The notes under the pieces are model-generated. The model ran no database searches, was not told the DNA's origin, and was given only the letters and a program-made list of their open reading frames with translations. The translations under genes and the position numbers were made by a program. A stretch of DNA of 53,193 nt from Streptomyces oceani (GTDB lineage: Bacteria > Actinomycetota > Actinomycetes > Streptomycetales > Streptomycetaceae). The DNA lies in assembly GCF_001751245.1 (NCBI RefSeq), contig NZ_LJGU01000091.1, positions 1 to 53,193 on the forward strand. Reading direction: 5' to 3'. Positions 1 through 7,127 of this stretch are shown piece after piece (position 1 is the first letter of the stretch; each line of letters opens with the position of its first letter).

Positions 1-945
1 GCCGCCGGGGACGCCGCGTCCGTACGCGCGCACGCCCACTTCTTCACCGAGCAGGCCGACCGGCACGGTGGGGGGCACGTCCGCGCGCCGCTCGCCGCGT
101 ACCTCGCGGCGCTGGCCCGTACGCTACGGGCTTCCGGCAGCACGCCAACCGTCCGTACCAGGCACGGCGGCTGGACCCTCCGAGCCGTCGAGCACGACCA
201 GTTGCTGGCCGGCGCCGCCCGGCTGAGCTACCTGCTGGCCCGGGTCTACGTCGACGAACAACGCCACGGGCTGGCGCAGCGCACCTTCCGAGCCGCCGGC
301 GAGCTCGCCGAGGAGGCGGGCGTACCCGCCGAAGCCGCCTTCGCCCGGCGCGCGCTGAGCACCCAGGCACACCAACTCGGACACCGGCAGGACAGCCTCG
401 CGCTCGCCGAGGCGGCCTGCGCGATCGCACCTCCGGACACCGAGCCCTCCGCGCGGTCCTTCCTGTACGCCGGACTGGCCGTGGCCGCGGCGGGCACCGG
501 GCGTCGTACGGCAGCCCTGGGCGCGCTGCGTCAGGCGGAACGGGAACTGAGCCACGCGGACGCGCTGGGCGGTGGCCCGATCGGGGGTTATCAGGAGGCC
601 GCCCTGCAATACCAGACCGGTCGGGTACGAGCCTGTCTCGGTGATCGAGCGGGCGCCATCGCGGAGTTGCGCGACTCGCTTCGCTCTCGTGCCCCGGACG
701 AGCGCCGGGCGCGTGCGCTCAGTCATGCGGAGCTCGCCGAACTCCTCCTCGCTGAGGAGCGGCTGGACGAGGCGTGTGCGGCGTGGGAGGTGTTTCTGAG
801 TGACTGTTCCATGGTCCGATCGGGGCGTGCGCGCCGCGCACGCGCGCGCATTCCGGCGCTGCTGCGACCGTACGCGCGCCAGGAGTGCGTACAAGCGCTG
901 CTGGCACGTTCGGACGCCCAACAGAGGGGGCACTGCACTCAGTAG
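1..945 (+). CDS. C-terminal part of a helical-repeat regulatory protein
   Basis: Frame 1 is open from the first base to a TAG at 943-945, so the N-terminus lies outside the window. The visible 314 residues are almost entirely alpha-helical and rich in Ala, Arg and Leu. Regular A/L-spaced helices resemble tetratricopeptide repeats, for example around SYLLARVYVDEQRHGLAQRT and in later helices near residues 130-280. This is the usual back half of Streptomyces XRE-type regulators with TPR-like C-termini (NsdA-like proteins), which I recognise by style rather than by a diagnostic motif. No DNA-binding domain is visible because it would be upstream. The last codons are followed by about 100 bases before the amidase gene, with no clear terminator. 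The function is therefore inferred weakly. Confidence 0.6.
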   Translation, partial: AAGDAASVRAHAHFFTEQADRHGGGHVRAPLAAYLAALARTLRASGSTPTVRTRHGGWTLRAVEHDQLLAGAARLSYLLARVYVDEQRHGLAQRTFRAAGELAEEAGVPAEAAFARRALSTQAHQLGHRQDSLALAEAACAIAPPDTEPSARSFLYAGLAVAAAGTGRRTAALGALRQAERELSHADALGGGPIGGYQEAALQYQTGRVRACLGDRAGAIAELRDSLRSRAPDERRARALSHAELAELLLAEERLDEACAAWEVFLSDCSMVRSGRARRARARIPALLRPYARQECVQALLARSDAQQRGHCTQ

Positions 946-1048
946 CGGCCGGGACCGGGCTGGGCCCGGCCAACGGCATCACCGGACGAAAAGCTCGGGA
1001 CGAGAGCACACTCGGGCCGAGACACTCTGGACGAAACAGAGGCGAAGC

Positions 1049-1639
1049 ATGGCGACACCCATCACCGCGAGCGGCTTTGTCGCGGCACTGAAGGACGAGG
1101 GCGCGACCGTGGAGGAGTTCCGCGACTGGCGGGACCACAACCGAAACCACCAGGGCGAGTGGGGCCCGGTGAACGGCATCATGATCCACCACACGGTCAC
1201 CAGTGGCTCCAAGCGGACGGTCGAGATCTGCTACGAGGGTTACGACTCGCTCCCCGGCCCCCTCTGCCACGGCGTGATAACGAAGGACGGCACCATCCAC
1301 ATGGTCGGGAACGGCCGTGCCAACCACGCGGGTCTCGGCGATGACGACGTCCTCCGGGCCGTCATCGCCGAGCGCGAGCTGCCCGCTCCGAACGAGCGCA
1401 ACACGGACGGCAACAGCCGGTTCTACGGCTTCGAGTGCGAGAACCTGGGCGACGGCGAGGACCCGTGGCCCAAGGCCCAGCTCGAGGCCATCGAGCGGGC
1501 CGCGGCGGCCCTCTGCCGGCACCACGGCTGGAACGAGCGGTCGGTCATCGGCCACAAGGAGTGGACGAACCAGAAGGTCGATCCGCGCGGGTTCACCATG
1601 GACTCCATGCGGAAACGGATCGCGGAGCGGCTCGGCTGA
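1049..1639 (+). CDS. N-acetylmuramoyl-L-alanine amidase (Amidase_2 fold), no signal peptide
   Basis: A 196-residue single-domain protein of the zinc amidase/PGRP fold, which cleaves the amide bond between MurNAc and L-Ala in peptidoglycan. Likely zinc ligands are H47/H48 in the strand IMIHHTV, H93 (RANHAG) and H169 with D178 in IGHKEW...VDPRG, spaced as in T7-lysozyme-like enzymes. The ATG is chosen because AGAGGCGAAGC lies just upstream and homologs begin near the amidase fold; an open frame extends to 800 but that part looks non-coding. There is no signal peptide or membrane segment, which is unusual for a wall hydrolase and more like phage endolysins or a recycling enzyme. It stands alone between a regulator and a PLP enzyme, with 219 bases downstream. 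Confidence 0.88.
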   Translation: MATPITASGFVAALKDEGATVEEFRDWRDHNRNHQGEWGPVNGIMIHHTVTSGSKRTVEICYEGYDSLPGPLCHGVITKDGTIHMVGNGRANHAGLGDDDVLRAVIAERELPAPNERNTDGNSRFYGFECENLGDGEDPWPKAQLEAIERAAAALCRHHGWNERSVIGHKEWTNQKVDPRGFTMDSMRKRIAERLG

Positions 1640-1858
1640 GTTCCCCCGCACCGACTCCCGGGGCGAGCGTTCGCGTCGTCCCGGGAGCGTGCGACCGGCG
1701 CAGCCGCCGGGGCGGGTACGGCAGCGGCGTACGCGTGGTTCCGGTTTTCCGGCTCCGAGGTATCCGGTTCCCCGCTCCGTCCGGCGACACCGAGACACCG
1801 GCGGCTCCGGCGGCATCGAGACACCGGCGACACTGGTGGCCCGACGGAAGGAGGGCAC

Positions 1859-2794
1859 ATGGTGACGGACCCCCTGCCGGAGCTCGCCCCGCGGCTGCCG
1901 TCACCGCTCCGCGAGGTGACCGACGAGCGCTTCGCTCGGCGGGGAGTCCGGTTACTGCTCAAGCGGGACGATCTGATCCACCCCGCGCTGCCGGGCAACA
2001 AGTGGCGGAAACTCGTACCGAACCTTCGTCTGGCCGCGGAGCACGGTCACCACACCGTGCTGACCTTCGGCGGTGCCTACTCCAACCACCTACGGGCCAC
2101 CGCCGCGGCCGGCCGGCTGCTGGGCTGGCGAACGATCGGGGTGGTGCGTGGCGACGAACTGGCTCGACAACCGCTGAACGACTCGCTGACCCGATGCGCC
2201 GCTGACGGCATGCGGCTGCACTTCGTCACCCGCGCCGCCTATCGCCACCGGGCCGAACCGGCCTGGATCGCGGAACTGCACGAGCGCTTCGGCGACTTCC
2301 ACCTGGTGCCTGAGGGCGGCAGTAACGGCGCGGCCGTGCGCGGGTGCGCCGAACTGGGCGCCGAGCTGCGAGGACACACCGACGTGGCCGCCGTGGCCTG
2401 TGGCACCGGAGGGACCCTCGCCGGGCTGGCCGCCGGGCTGGCCGCCGAACCGGAGAACGGGGCACGACGGAGCGGCGTGTCGGGCGCCCCGGCGGTGGCC
2501 CTGGGCATCCCGGTGCTGCGGGGCGGATTCCTCGACCGCGAGGTGACCCGGCTGCAACGGGCCGCCTACGGCGGCCCACGGGGCGACTGGCGGCTGGACG
2601 ACCGCTTCCACGGGGGCGGCTACGCGCGTACGACGCGGGAGTTGGAGGGCTTCGCCAGGGACTTCGAGGCCCGGCACCCGCCCGTACCGCTGGACCGGGT
2701 CTACGTGGCCAAACTGCTGTACGCCCTGTGTCAGCTGGCCGACGAGCGGGCCTTTCCGCCAGACAGCACGGTGACCGCCGTGATCACCGGATGA
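1859..2794 (+). CDS. PLP-dependent D-cysteine desulfhydrase / ACC deaminase family protein
   Basis: A 311-residue fold-type II PLP enzyme. K48 in LPGNKWRKL is the expected Schiff-base lysine, GGAYSNH (71-77) is the substrate/cofactor loop, and GTGGT (182-186) is the phosphate-binding loop. Family members deaminate 1-aminocyclopropane-1-carboxylate or desulfurate D-cysteine; I cannot choose between these from sequence alone. The ATG is preceded by AAGGAGG at the right distance. Codon 32 is TTA (1952-1954), the rare leucine codon read only by the bldA tRNA in Streptomyces, so translation may be limited to late growth. The gene stands alone, with 219 bases before it and over 500 after it. Confidence 0.88.
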   Translation: MVTDPLPELAPRLPSPLREVTDERFARRGVRLLLKRDDLIHPALPGNKWRKLVPNLRLAAEHGHHTVLTFGGAYSNHLRATAAAGRLLGWRTIGVVRGDELARQPLNDSLTRCAADGMRLHFVTRAAYRHRAEPAWIAELHERFGDFHLVPEGGSNGAAVRGCAELGAELRGHTDVAAVACGTGGTLAGLAAGLAAEPENGARRSGVSGAPAVALGIPVLRGGFLDREVTRLQRAAYGGPRGDWRLDDRFHGGGYARTTRELEGFARDFEARHPPVPLDRVYVAKLLYALCQLADERAFPPDSTVTAVITG

Positions 2795-3353
2795 CGTCGG
2801 TCGCGTGCGCCTCCGGGCACCCATGCGGGACCACCCACCCTCACCCTACGTGTCCACGAGGGGTTGCCCGTCCACCAGCCGGCGCACCCCCGACCGTCAC
2901 GGAACGGCGTCACCCGGCTCGCGACAGGCATTCGCGCTGTCTGGAGTTGCAACGGCACGCGTGATGGGTACGAGACTGGAAACACCCAGTCAGTCGGCTT
3001 CTCCGGCGTACCGTGGAGGGGGCCGACGGACGAGTGTGGATTCGCGGTCGTCCGAGGTGGCTCGACTCACCTCGGCACATCGCCAACGCAGCGTGATTGT
3101 CCCGGATTTCCCCTCCCCGCCCTCTAGCCACTTTACGTGCCATTATGTTTACTATAGGTAACTGGACATTGGTGATGCGGAGTCGTGACTCCAAGATTCA
3201 GTCGGGCGACATTCCGACACGGATCGCGATAGCGTCGCAGTCGCACCACCCGCTGTCGGTCCGGACGGCTCGCAGGCCATCTGCGCTGCCAGGACCGCGC
3301 GTCGTATCAGTCATCGACGAGCCGAATCGGCTTGCGCCACCTTGGAGGTGAGG
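2795..3353. other. Non-coding stretch upstream of the anti-sigma/sigma pair
   Basis: This 559-base gap has no convincing gene in any frame. It holds a candidate stress-sigma promoter (2946-2971) and an unusually AT-rich patch near 3130-3165 (TTTACG followed by TACTATAGG) that could be a second, housekeeping-type promoter for the downstream pair. In S. coelicolor the sigH region is known to have several promoters, which fits a long leader. Confidence 0.6.
2946..2971 (+). promoter_or_regulatory. Candidate SigB/SigH-type promoter (GTTGC-N15-GGGTAC)
   Basis: GTTGC at 2946-2950 and GGGTAC at 2966-2971 are separated by 15 bases. That matches the general form recognised by Streptomyces stress-response sigma factors of the SigB/SigH group. 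It points toward the ushX-sigH pair about 380 bases downstream, so autoregulation is possible. The start point is inferred. Confidence 0.5.
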
Positions 3354-3767
3354 GTGTCCCAGATCGCAGGCGAGCCCGGAGACAAGGACTTCGTCGAGGT
3401 CCGGCTGCCCGCTGCCGGTGCCTACCTGTCCGTGCTGCGCACAGCCACCGCCGGACTCGCGGCCCGATTGGACTTCACTCTCGACGAGATCGAGGATCTT
3501 CGTATCGCGGTCGACGAGGCGTGCGCCATCCTGCTTCAGCAGGCGGTTCCCGGTTCGGTACTCAGTTGCGTCTTCGAGTTGATCGGAGACTCGCTGCGGG
3601 TGACCGTCTCGGCACCCACAACCGACGGCAGAGCGCCGGAGCGTGACACCTTTGCCTGGACGGTACTGTCCGCGCTGGCCGGCGAAGTGGACTCCGCGGT
3701 GTCCGAGACCCGCACGGTCAGCATCAGTCTGCGCAAGCAGCGCGGCGCGGGGCCGGAACCATCGTGA
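3354..3767 (+). CDS. ushX: Anti-sigma factor of the RsbW/UshX (PrsH) type
   Basis: A 137-residue serine-kinase-like anti-sigma protein of the GHKL ATPase fold. The N-box-like stretch around residues 49-60 (LRIAVDEACAIL) supplies the magnesium-binding acidic residue and helix, and a short C-terminal strand pair follows. The GTG start is set by GGAGG ending five bases upstream and by the recalled N-terminus of homologs (MSQIAGEPG). The stop overlaps the GTG of the sigma gene by four bases (GTGA), so the two should be translationally coupled, as expected for an inhibitor and its target. By family and context it is the ortholog of S. coelicolor UshX/PrsH, which binds SigH and is countered by anti-anti-sigma proteins such as BldG; those partners are not in this window. 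Confidence 0.9.
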   Translation: MSQIAGEPGDKDFVEVRLPAAGAYLSVLRTATAGLAARLDFTLDEIEDLRIAVDEACAILLQQAVPGSVLSCVFELIGDSLRVTVSAPTTDGRAPERDTFAWTVLSALAGEVDSAVSETRTVSISLRKQRGAGPEPS

Positions 3768-4723
3768 CCGAGCACGAGGCACGAGAAGCGTGGGCGGACC
3801 ACCTGGACGCGGCCGGCCCCGGCATTCCCGAGCAGCAGGCCCGGCCGCATCCGGCCGACAACGGCCGTGAGCAAGCGAAGCGGGCGGACTCGATGGACGA
3901 GCAACAGGAGAAGCAGACGCAGGCGGCCGAAGCGCTGCGGGCGCACGCGGCGCATGGTCCGGGCGCCCCGTACGACCGCAGCGGCGCCCGGGCTCTGTTC
4001 GCGGAACTGCACACGCTCCCGGAGCACAGCCCCGCTCGAGCCGAGCTGCGCAATCACCTCGTGCGGATGCACCTCCCCCTCGTCGAGCACCTCGCCCGTC
4101 GGTTCCGCAACCGCGGGGAACCACTGGACGACCTCACGCAGGTCGCGACCATCGGACTGATCAAGTCCGTGGACCGCTTCGATCCCGACCGGGGCGTGGA
4201 GTTCTCGACGTACGCCACCCCGACGGTCGTGGGCGAGATCAAGCGGCACTTCCGGGACAAGGGTTGGGCGGTACGGGTCCCACGCCGGCTTCAGGAGTTG
4301 CGGCTTTCCCTGACGTCCGCCACCGCCGAGCTGTCCCAGCAACACGGCCGCGCGCCCACGGTGCACGAGTTGGCGCAGCGACTCTCGCTCTCCGAGGAGG
4401 AGGTGCTGGAGGGGCTCGAGTCGGCGAACGCGTACAGCACACTCTCCCTGGACGTTCCGGATACCGACGACGAGTCCCCCGCCGTCGCGGACACCCTCGG
4501 CGCCGAGGACGACGCGCTGGAGGGGGTGGAGTACCGCGAGTCACTCAAGCCGTTGCTCGAGGAGCTGCCGCCGCGTGAGAAGAAGATCCTGCTGCTGCGC
4601 TTCTTCGGCAACATGACCCAGTCCCAGATCGCGGAGGAGGTGGGCATCTCCCAGATGCACGTCTCCCGTCTGCTCGCCCGCACTCTGGCTCAACTGCGCG
4701 ACCGGTTGCTGGTGGAGGATTGA
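3764..4723 (+). CDS. sigH: SigB/SigF-family RNA polymerase sigma factor (SigH-like)
   Basis: A 319-residue group-3 sigma factor. A long, acidic and Gln-rich N-terminal tail (about residues 1-75) precedes region 2 (about 95-170, with DDLTQVATIGLIKSVDRF and the -10 recognition stretch FSTYATPTVVGEIKRHFRD), region 3 (175-240) and region 4 (about 265-312), whose helix-turn-helix is SQIAEEVGISQMHVSRLL. Such factors direct stress and developmental transcription and are held by RsbW-type anti-sigma proteins. The gene just upstream is exactly that, with a GTGA overlap. In S. coelicolor SigH exists as several N-terminally different isoforms, and the unusually long tail here is compatible with alternative starts. 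The gene ends right at a hairpin that may be a terminator or an insertion-sequence end. Confidence 0.92.
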   Translation: MTEHEAREAWADHLDAAGPGIPEQQARPHPADNGREQAKRADSMDEQQEKQTQAAEALRAHAAHGPGAPYDRSGARALFAELHTLPEHSPARAELRNHLVRMHLPLVEHLARRFRNRGEPLDDLTQVATIGLIKSVDRFDPDRGVEFSTYATPTVVGEIKRHFRDKGWAVRVPRRLQELRLSLTSATAELSQQHGRAPTVHELAQRLSLSEEEVLEGLESANAYSTLSLDVPDTDDESPAVADTLGAEDDALEGVEYRESLKPLLEELPPREKKILLLRFFGNMTQSQIAEEVGISQMHVSRLLARTLAQLRDRLLVED

Positions 4724-4731
4724 CGCCCGCT

Positions 4732-4748
4732 CCCGCCTGAAGGGCGGG
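4732..4748 (+). terminator. Hairpin after sigH (terminator or IS200/IS605-like end)
   Basis: CCCGCC (4732-4737), loop TGAAG, GGCGGG (4743-4748) form a 6-bp stem starting 8 bases after the stop codon. It can serve as the sigH terminator. The flanking bases on the minus strand also look like the right end of IS200/IS605-family tnpB elements, as described in the findings. Confidence 0.5.
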
Positions 4749-4959
4749 TGATTCCCTTCCTGGCGTTCACGCGTGGCGGCTCGCCCTGAGTCGGGTTTCC
4801 GGTTACGCGGGGCGATGCCCCGGTCGTTGGGAGGTCTTCCCCACCTCCGCGGGCCGCAGATGCGAGCGGAACCGGCTCAGCAGCCTGGTGGGGCCGTGAT
4901 CGTCCTACCCCGGGTCAAGGCAGGAAGGCCCCGTGGGCCGTCAGCTCCCCAGCACGCTG

Positions 4960-5373
4960 TCAGGAGCGCTGAGCGCCGATACCGAGAGCCTCCGTCGCGG
5001 TGGGGTTGACCACACAGCCGAGTGCCACCAGCGCCACCGCACCGATCACGAGTCCGCCGACGAGCCAGACGCCGCCGTTCTGTGCCATCTGCCACCCCAC
5101 GGGCAAGGCGAGTAGCTGGATGATCATCGCCGGCCCGCGGCTCCAACTGCGCAGCCGACGCAGCCCCTGGGCAGCCAGCAGTGGCAGCACCGAGAGGGCT
5201 AGCACAGTCAGGGACAGGGTCAACGCCTGCGTGGTGCCGTCCGGATCACCGGTGAAGAGCATTACCAAGGAGGCCAGCCCGAAGCCGGCGATCACCACCC
5301 CTTCCAACGCGGTCAACACCGCGGCGGTTACGATCCGGGCCGGTCGGGCGGGGGTGGCAGCACAGTCACTCAC
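4960..5373 (-). CDS. Small four-helix integral membrane protein
   Basis: A 137-residue hydrophobic protein with about four transmembrane segments (roughly residues 15-40, 48-68, 78-98 and 102-125) separated by short loops and ending in GIGAQRS. No catalytic motif is visible and I do not recognise a function. It is a conserved-hypothetical type seen beside the lipid kinase gene in streptomycetes (recollection). The GTG at 5373 is chosen because a TACCCT box lies six bases upstream, which would give a leaderless mRNA. An upstream ATG at 5457 in the same frame would overlap the divergent gene and is less likely. The gene is divergent from the lipid kinase, with 74 bases between the two starts. 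Confidence 0.75.
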   Translation of the reverse strand: MSDCAATPARPARIVTAAVLTALEGVVIAGFGLASLVMLFTGDPDGTTQALTLSLTVLALSVLPLLAAQGLRRLRSWSRGPAMIIQLLALPVGWQMAQNGGVWLVGGLVIGAVALVALGCVVNPTATEALGIGAQRS

Positions 5374-5379
5374 CAGTGC

Positions 5380-5385
5380 AGGGTA
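5380..5385 (-). promoter_or_regulatory. -10 box (TACCCT) for the small membrane protein, leaderless
   Basis: On the minus strand TACCCT fits the TAnnnT -10 consensus and ends six or seven bases before the GTG start at 5373, so transcription would begin at or next to the start codon. No good Shine-Dalgarno sequence is present, which agrees with a leaderless message. Confidence 0.5.
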
Positions 5386-5434
5386 GCTCGAAGACGAGGG
5401 CAACCTGGGCTCCAGGGCAGCAAGCCGCCATGGG

Positions 5435-5440
5435 TACCCT
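5435..5440 (+). promoter_or_regulatory. -10 box (TACCCT) for the lipid kinase gene, leaderless
   Basis: TACCCT ends seven bases before the ATG at 5448 and there is no ribosome binding site in between. This mirrors the box serving the divergent gene 50 bases away. Confidence 0.5.
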
Positions 5441-5447
5441 GCCATGC

Positions 5448-6413
5448 ATGCGCGCACTCCTCGTGGTCAACCCAGCAGCCACCACCACCAGCGCACGCAC
5501 CCGCGACGTGCTCACTCACGCGCTGGCCAGTGACCTCGAACTCACGGTCGCCACCACGGAATACCGGGGGCACGCGCGCGACCTCGCACAGCGGGCGGTG
5601 GAGGACGAGACCGAGTTGGTCATCGCTCTCGGCGGAGACGGGACCGTCAACGAGATCGCCAACGGCCTTCTCCACGACGGCCCGGCGCCCCGACGGTTGC
5701 CGGCACTGACCGTGGTGCCGGGGGGCTCGACCAATGTGTTCGCGCGGGCGCTCGGCTTTCCCAACCACCCCGTCGAGGCGACCGGAGTGCTGCTGGACGC
5801 GCTGCGTGAGGGACGGGAGCGCACGGTCGGGCTGGGGAAGGCGACCGGGACCCCGGAAAGCGGCGATGCCGAGGTACCGGCACGCTGGTTCACCTTCTGC
5901 GCCGGATTCGGTTTCGACGCCGGTGTCATCGGACGCGTGGAACAACAGCGTGAGCGCGGAAAGCGCTCGACTCACCCGCTGTACGTCCGCCAGGTCCTGC
6001 GCCAGTTCCTCAAGGAGCCGCACCGCCGCACGGGCACCATCACCCTTGAGGTGGCGGGCCGGGAGCCGGTCCACGAACTGGTCCTCTCGCTGATCTGCAA
6101 CACCGCCCCCTGGTCGTATCTGGGCAACCGCCCGATGTACGCGGTGCCCGGCACCTCCTTCGACACCGGCCTCGACCTGCTGGGGCTGTCCCGGCTCACC
6201 CCCTCGGCTATAGGCCGCTACGGCACTCAACTGCTGACCTCCACTCCGGACCGGGGGCCACACGGCAAGCACGCGGTTTCACTGCACGACCTCACCGACT
6301 TCACCTTGCATTCAAAGGTCCCGCTGCCTTTCCAGGTGGATGGCGATCATCTGGGAGTACGCACCAGTGTGCAGTTCACAGGCGTACGGCATGCACTGCG
6401 TGTGATTGCGTAA
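5448..6413 (+). CDS. Diacylglycerol/sphingosine-kinase-like lipid kinase
   Basis: A 321-residue DAGK-catalytic-domain protein. Motifs are the Rossmann-like start RALLVVNPAA (2-11), the nucleotide-binding GGDGT (62-66) followed by VNEIANGL, and PGGSTNVFAR (91-100). The C-terminal beta-rich half ends with the VDGD motif near residue 300 (FQVDGDHLG). The family phosphorylates diacylglycerol or related lipids with ATP, probably at the inner face of the membrane; the true substrate cannot be read from sequence. ATG 5448 is preferred over ATG 5430 because homologs start MRALLVVNP and because TACCCT at 5435-5440 would place the transcript start at this codon. It is followed by 309 bases and then wblE. 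Confidence 0.88.
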   Translation: MRALLVVNPAATTTSARTRDVLTHALASDLELTVATTEYRGHARDLAQRAVEDETELVIALGGDGTVNEIANGLLHDGPAPRRLPALTVVPGGSTNVFARALGFPNHPVEATGVLLDALREGRERTVGLGKATGTPESGDAEVPARWFTFCAGFGFDAGVIGRVEQQRERGKRSTHPLYVRQVLRQFLKEPHRRTGTITLEVAGREPVHELVLSLICNTAPWSYLGNRPMYAVPGTSFDTGLDLLGLSRLTPSAIGRYGTQLLTSTPDRGPHGKHAVSLHDLTDFTLHSKVPLPFQVDGDHLGVRTSVQFTGVRHALRVIA

Positions 6414-6722
6414 GTGGAAGGGCTCAAAGTCCTTTTACTCGAACGTTTAGGCTGGCTTCCACCCACTGGAATTACGGCTGTGAGCCAGCCGACACCAAGG
6501 AATCAAAAAAAACTTTCCCGAAGGGGTTGTATCCACCGCCGAGGTTTGCGAGTCTCTTCATGGCGATCGGGACGGCCATCGGCGGCCCCTTGAGAGCCTC
6601 GAATCCTCCTCCTCAACCTTGTGGGACTCGCATCACATCTGCGTTGTTCCCCTTCCCCTGCGGAGGGATTCGTGAAAGCGTTCACATTCACAAGCCCCAC
6701 CGTACGAGGAGAGGTAGCAGCC
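6414..6722 (+). other. Regulatory region upstream of wblE
   Basis: This 309-base gap contains no gene. It includes an eight-adenine tract (6505-6512) followed by CTTTCCCGAAGGGGTTG and a TTGTAT element at 6526-6531, then a stretch leading to GAGAGGTAGCAGCC, the ribosome binding site of wblE. Wbl genes usually have long regulated leaders, so promoters and a leader RNA are expected here. I cannot assign a sigma factor with confidence. Confidence 0.5.
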
Positions 6723-6986
6723 ATGGACTGGCGTCATAACGCCGTTTGCCGCGAGGAAGACCCCGAGCTCTTCTTCCCCATCGGCAACACCGGTCCCGCG
6801 CTGCTGCAGATCGAGGAAGCCAAGGCTGTCTGCCGCCGCTGCCCCGTCATGGAGCAGTGCCTGCAGTGGGCCCTGGAGTCCGGTCAGGACTCCGGTGTCT
6901 GGGGTGGCCTCAGCGAGGACGAGCGCCGCGCGATGAAGCGCCGCGCAGCTCGCAACCGCGCGCGGAACAACGCCGCGAGCGCCTGA
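6723..6986 (+). CDS. wblE: WhiB-family iron-sulfur transcription factor WblE
   Basis: An 87-residue Wbl protein. Four cysteines that bind the oxygen- and NO-sensitive [4Fe-4S] cluster are present as C9, C37, C40 and C46 (VCRRCPVMEQC), followed by the family turn GVWGG (58-62) and an Arg-rich basic tail (KRRAARNRARNN) for DNA binding. Wbl proteins act with the primary sigma factor at target promoters. The short length, C-terminal basic tail and position next to a DAG-kinase-like gene and a PdtaS-type kinase identify it as WblE (WhiB1-related group). The ATG is preceded by GAGAGGTAGCAGCC. A perfect 20-bp hairpin 67 bases downstream ends the transcript. Confidence 0.93.
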   Translation: MDWRHNAVCREEDPELFFPIGNTGPALLQIEEAKAVCRRCPVMEQCLQWALESGQDSGVWGGLSEDERRAMKRRAARNRARNNAASA

Positions 6987-7053
6987 GTCGCCACACCGAC
7001 TGCCGTCTCGACCGCAGCGCGCGGTGTCCGTGACAGACACCGCACACATACAT

Positions 7054-7098
7054 CGATGAGCCCTGGTGCTGACACTTCGTCAGCACCAGGGCTCATCG
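7054..7098. terminator. Bidirectional terminator between wblE and the histidine kinase
   Basis: A perfect inverted repeat with 20-bp arms (7054-7073 and 7079-7098) around loop ACTTC, followed by TTT on the plus strand. It sits between two convergent genes and should stop transcripts from both. Confidence 0.9.
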
Positions 7099-7127
7099 TT
7101 TGGCTGGCTCGGCGACGGTCGCCGCCG

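Noticed and set aside
719..1858. Minus-strand open frame opposite the amidase
   Set aside because: The plus-strand amidase has intact catalytic motifs, while this frame has none.
2805..3161. Short open frames in the gap before ushX
   Set aside because: They lack ribosome binding sites and have atypical third-position composition; the gap is better read as a promoter region.
4773..5009. Short plus-strand open frame after sigH
   Set aside because: No ribosome binding site, no recognisable protein features, and it overlaps the end of the small membrane protein gene; the stretch looks like structured non-coding DNA.
6499..6531. GGAAT near the wblE leader considered as a SigR promoter
   Set aside because: The nearest downstream GTT is 22 bases after GGAAT, outside the 16-19 base spacing.
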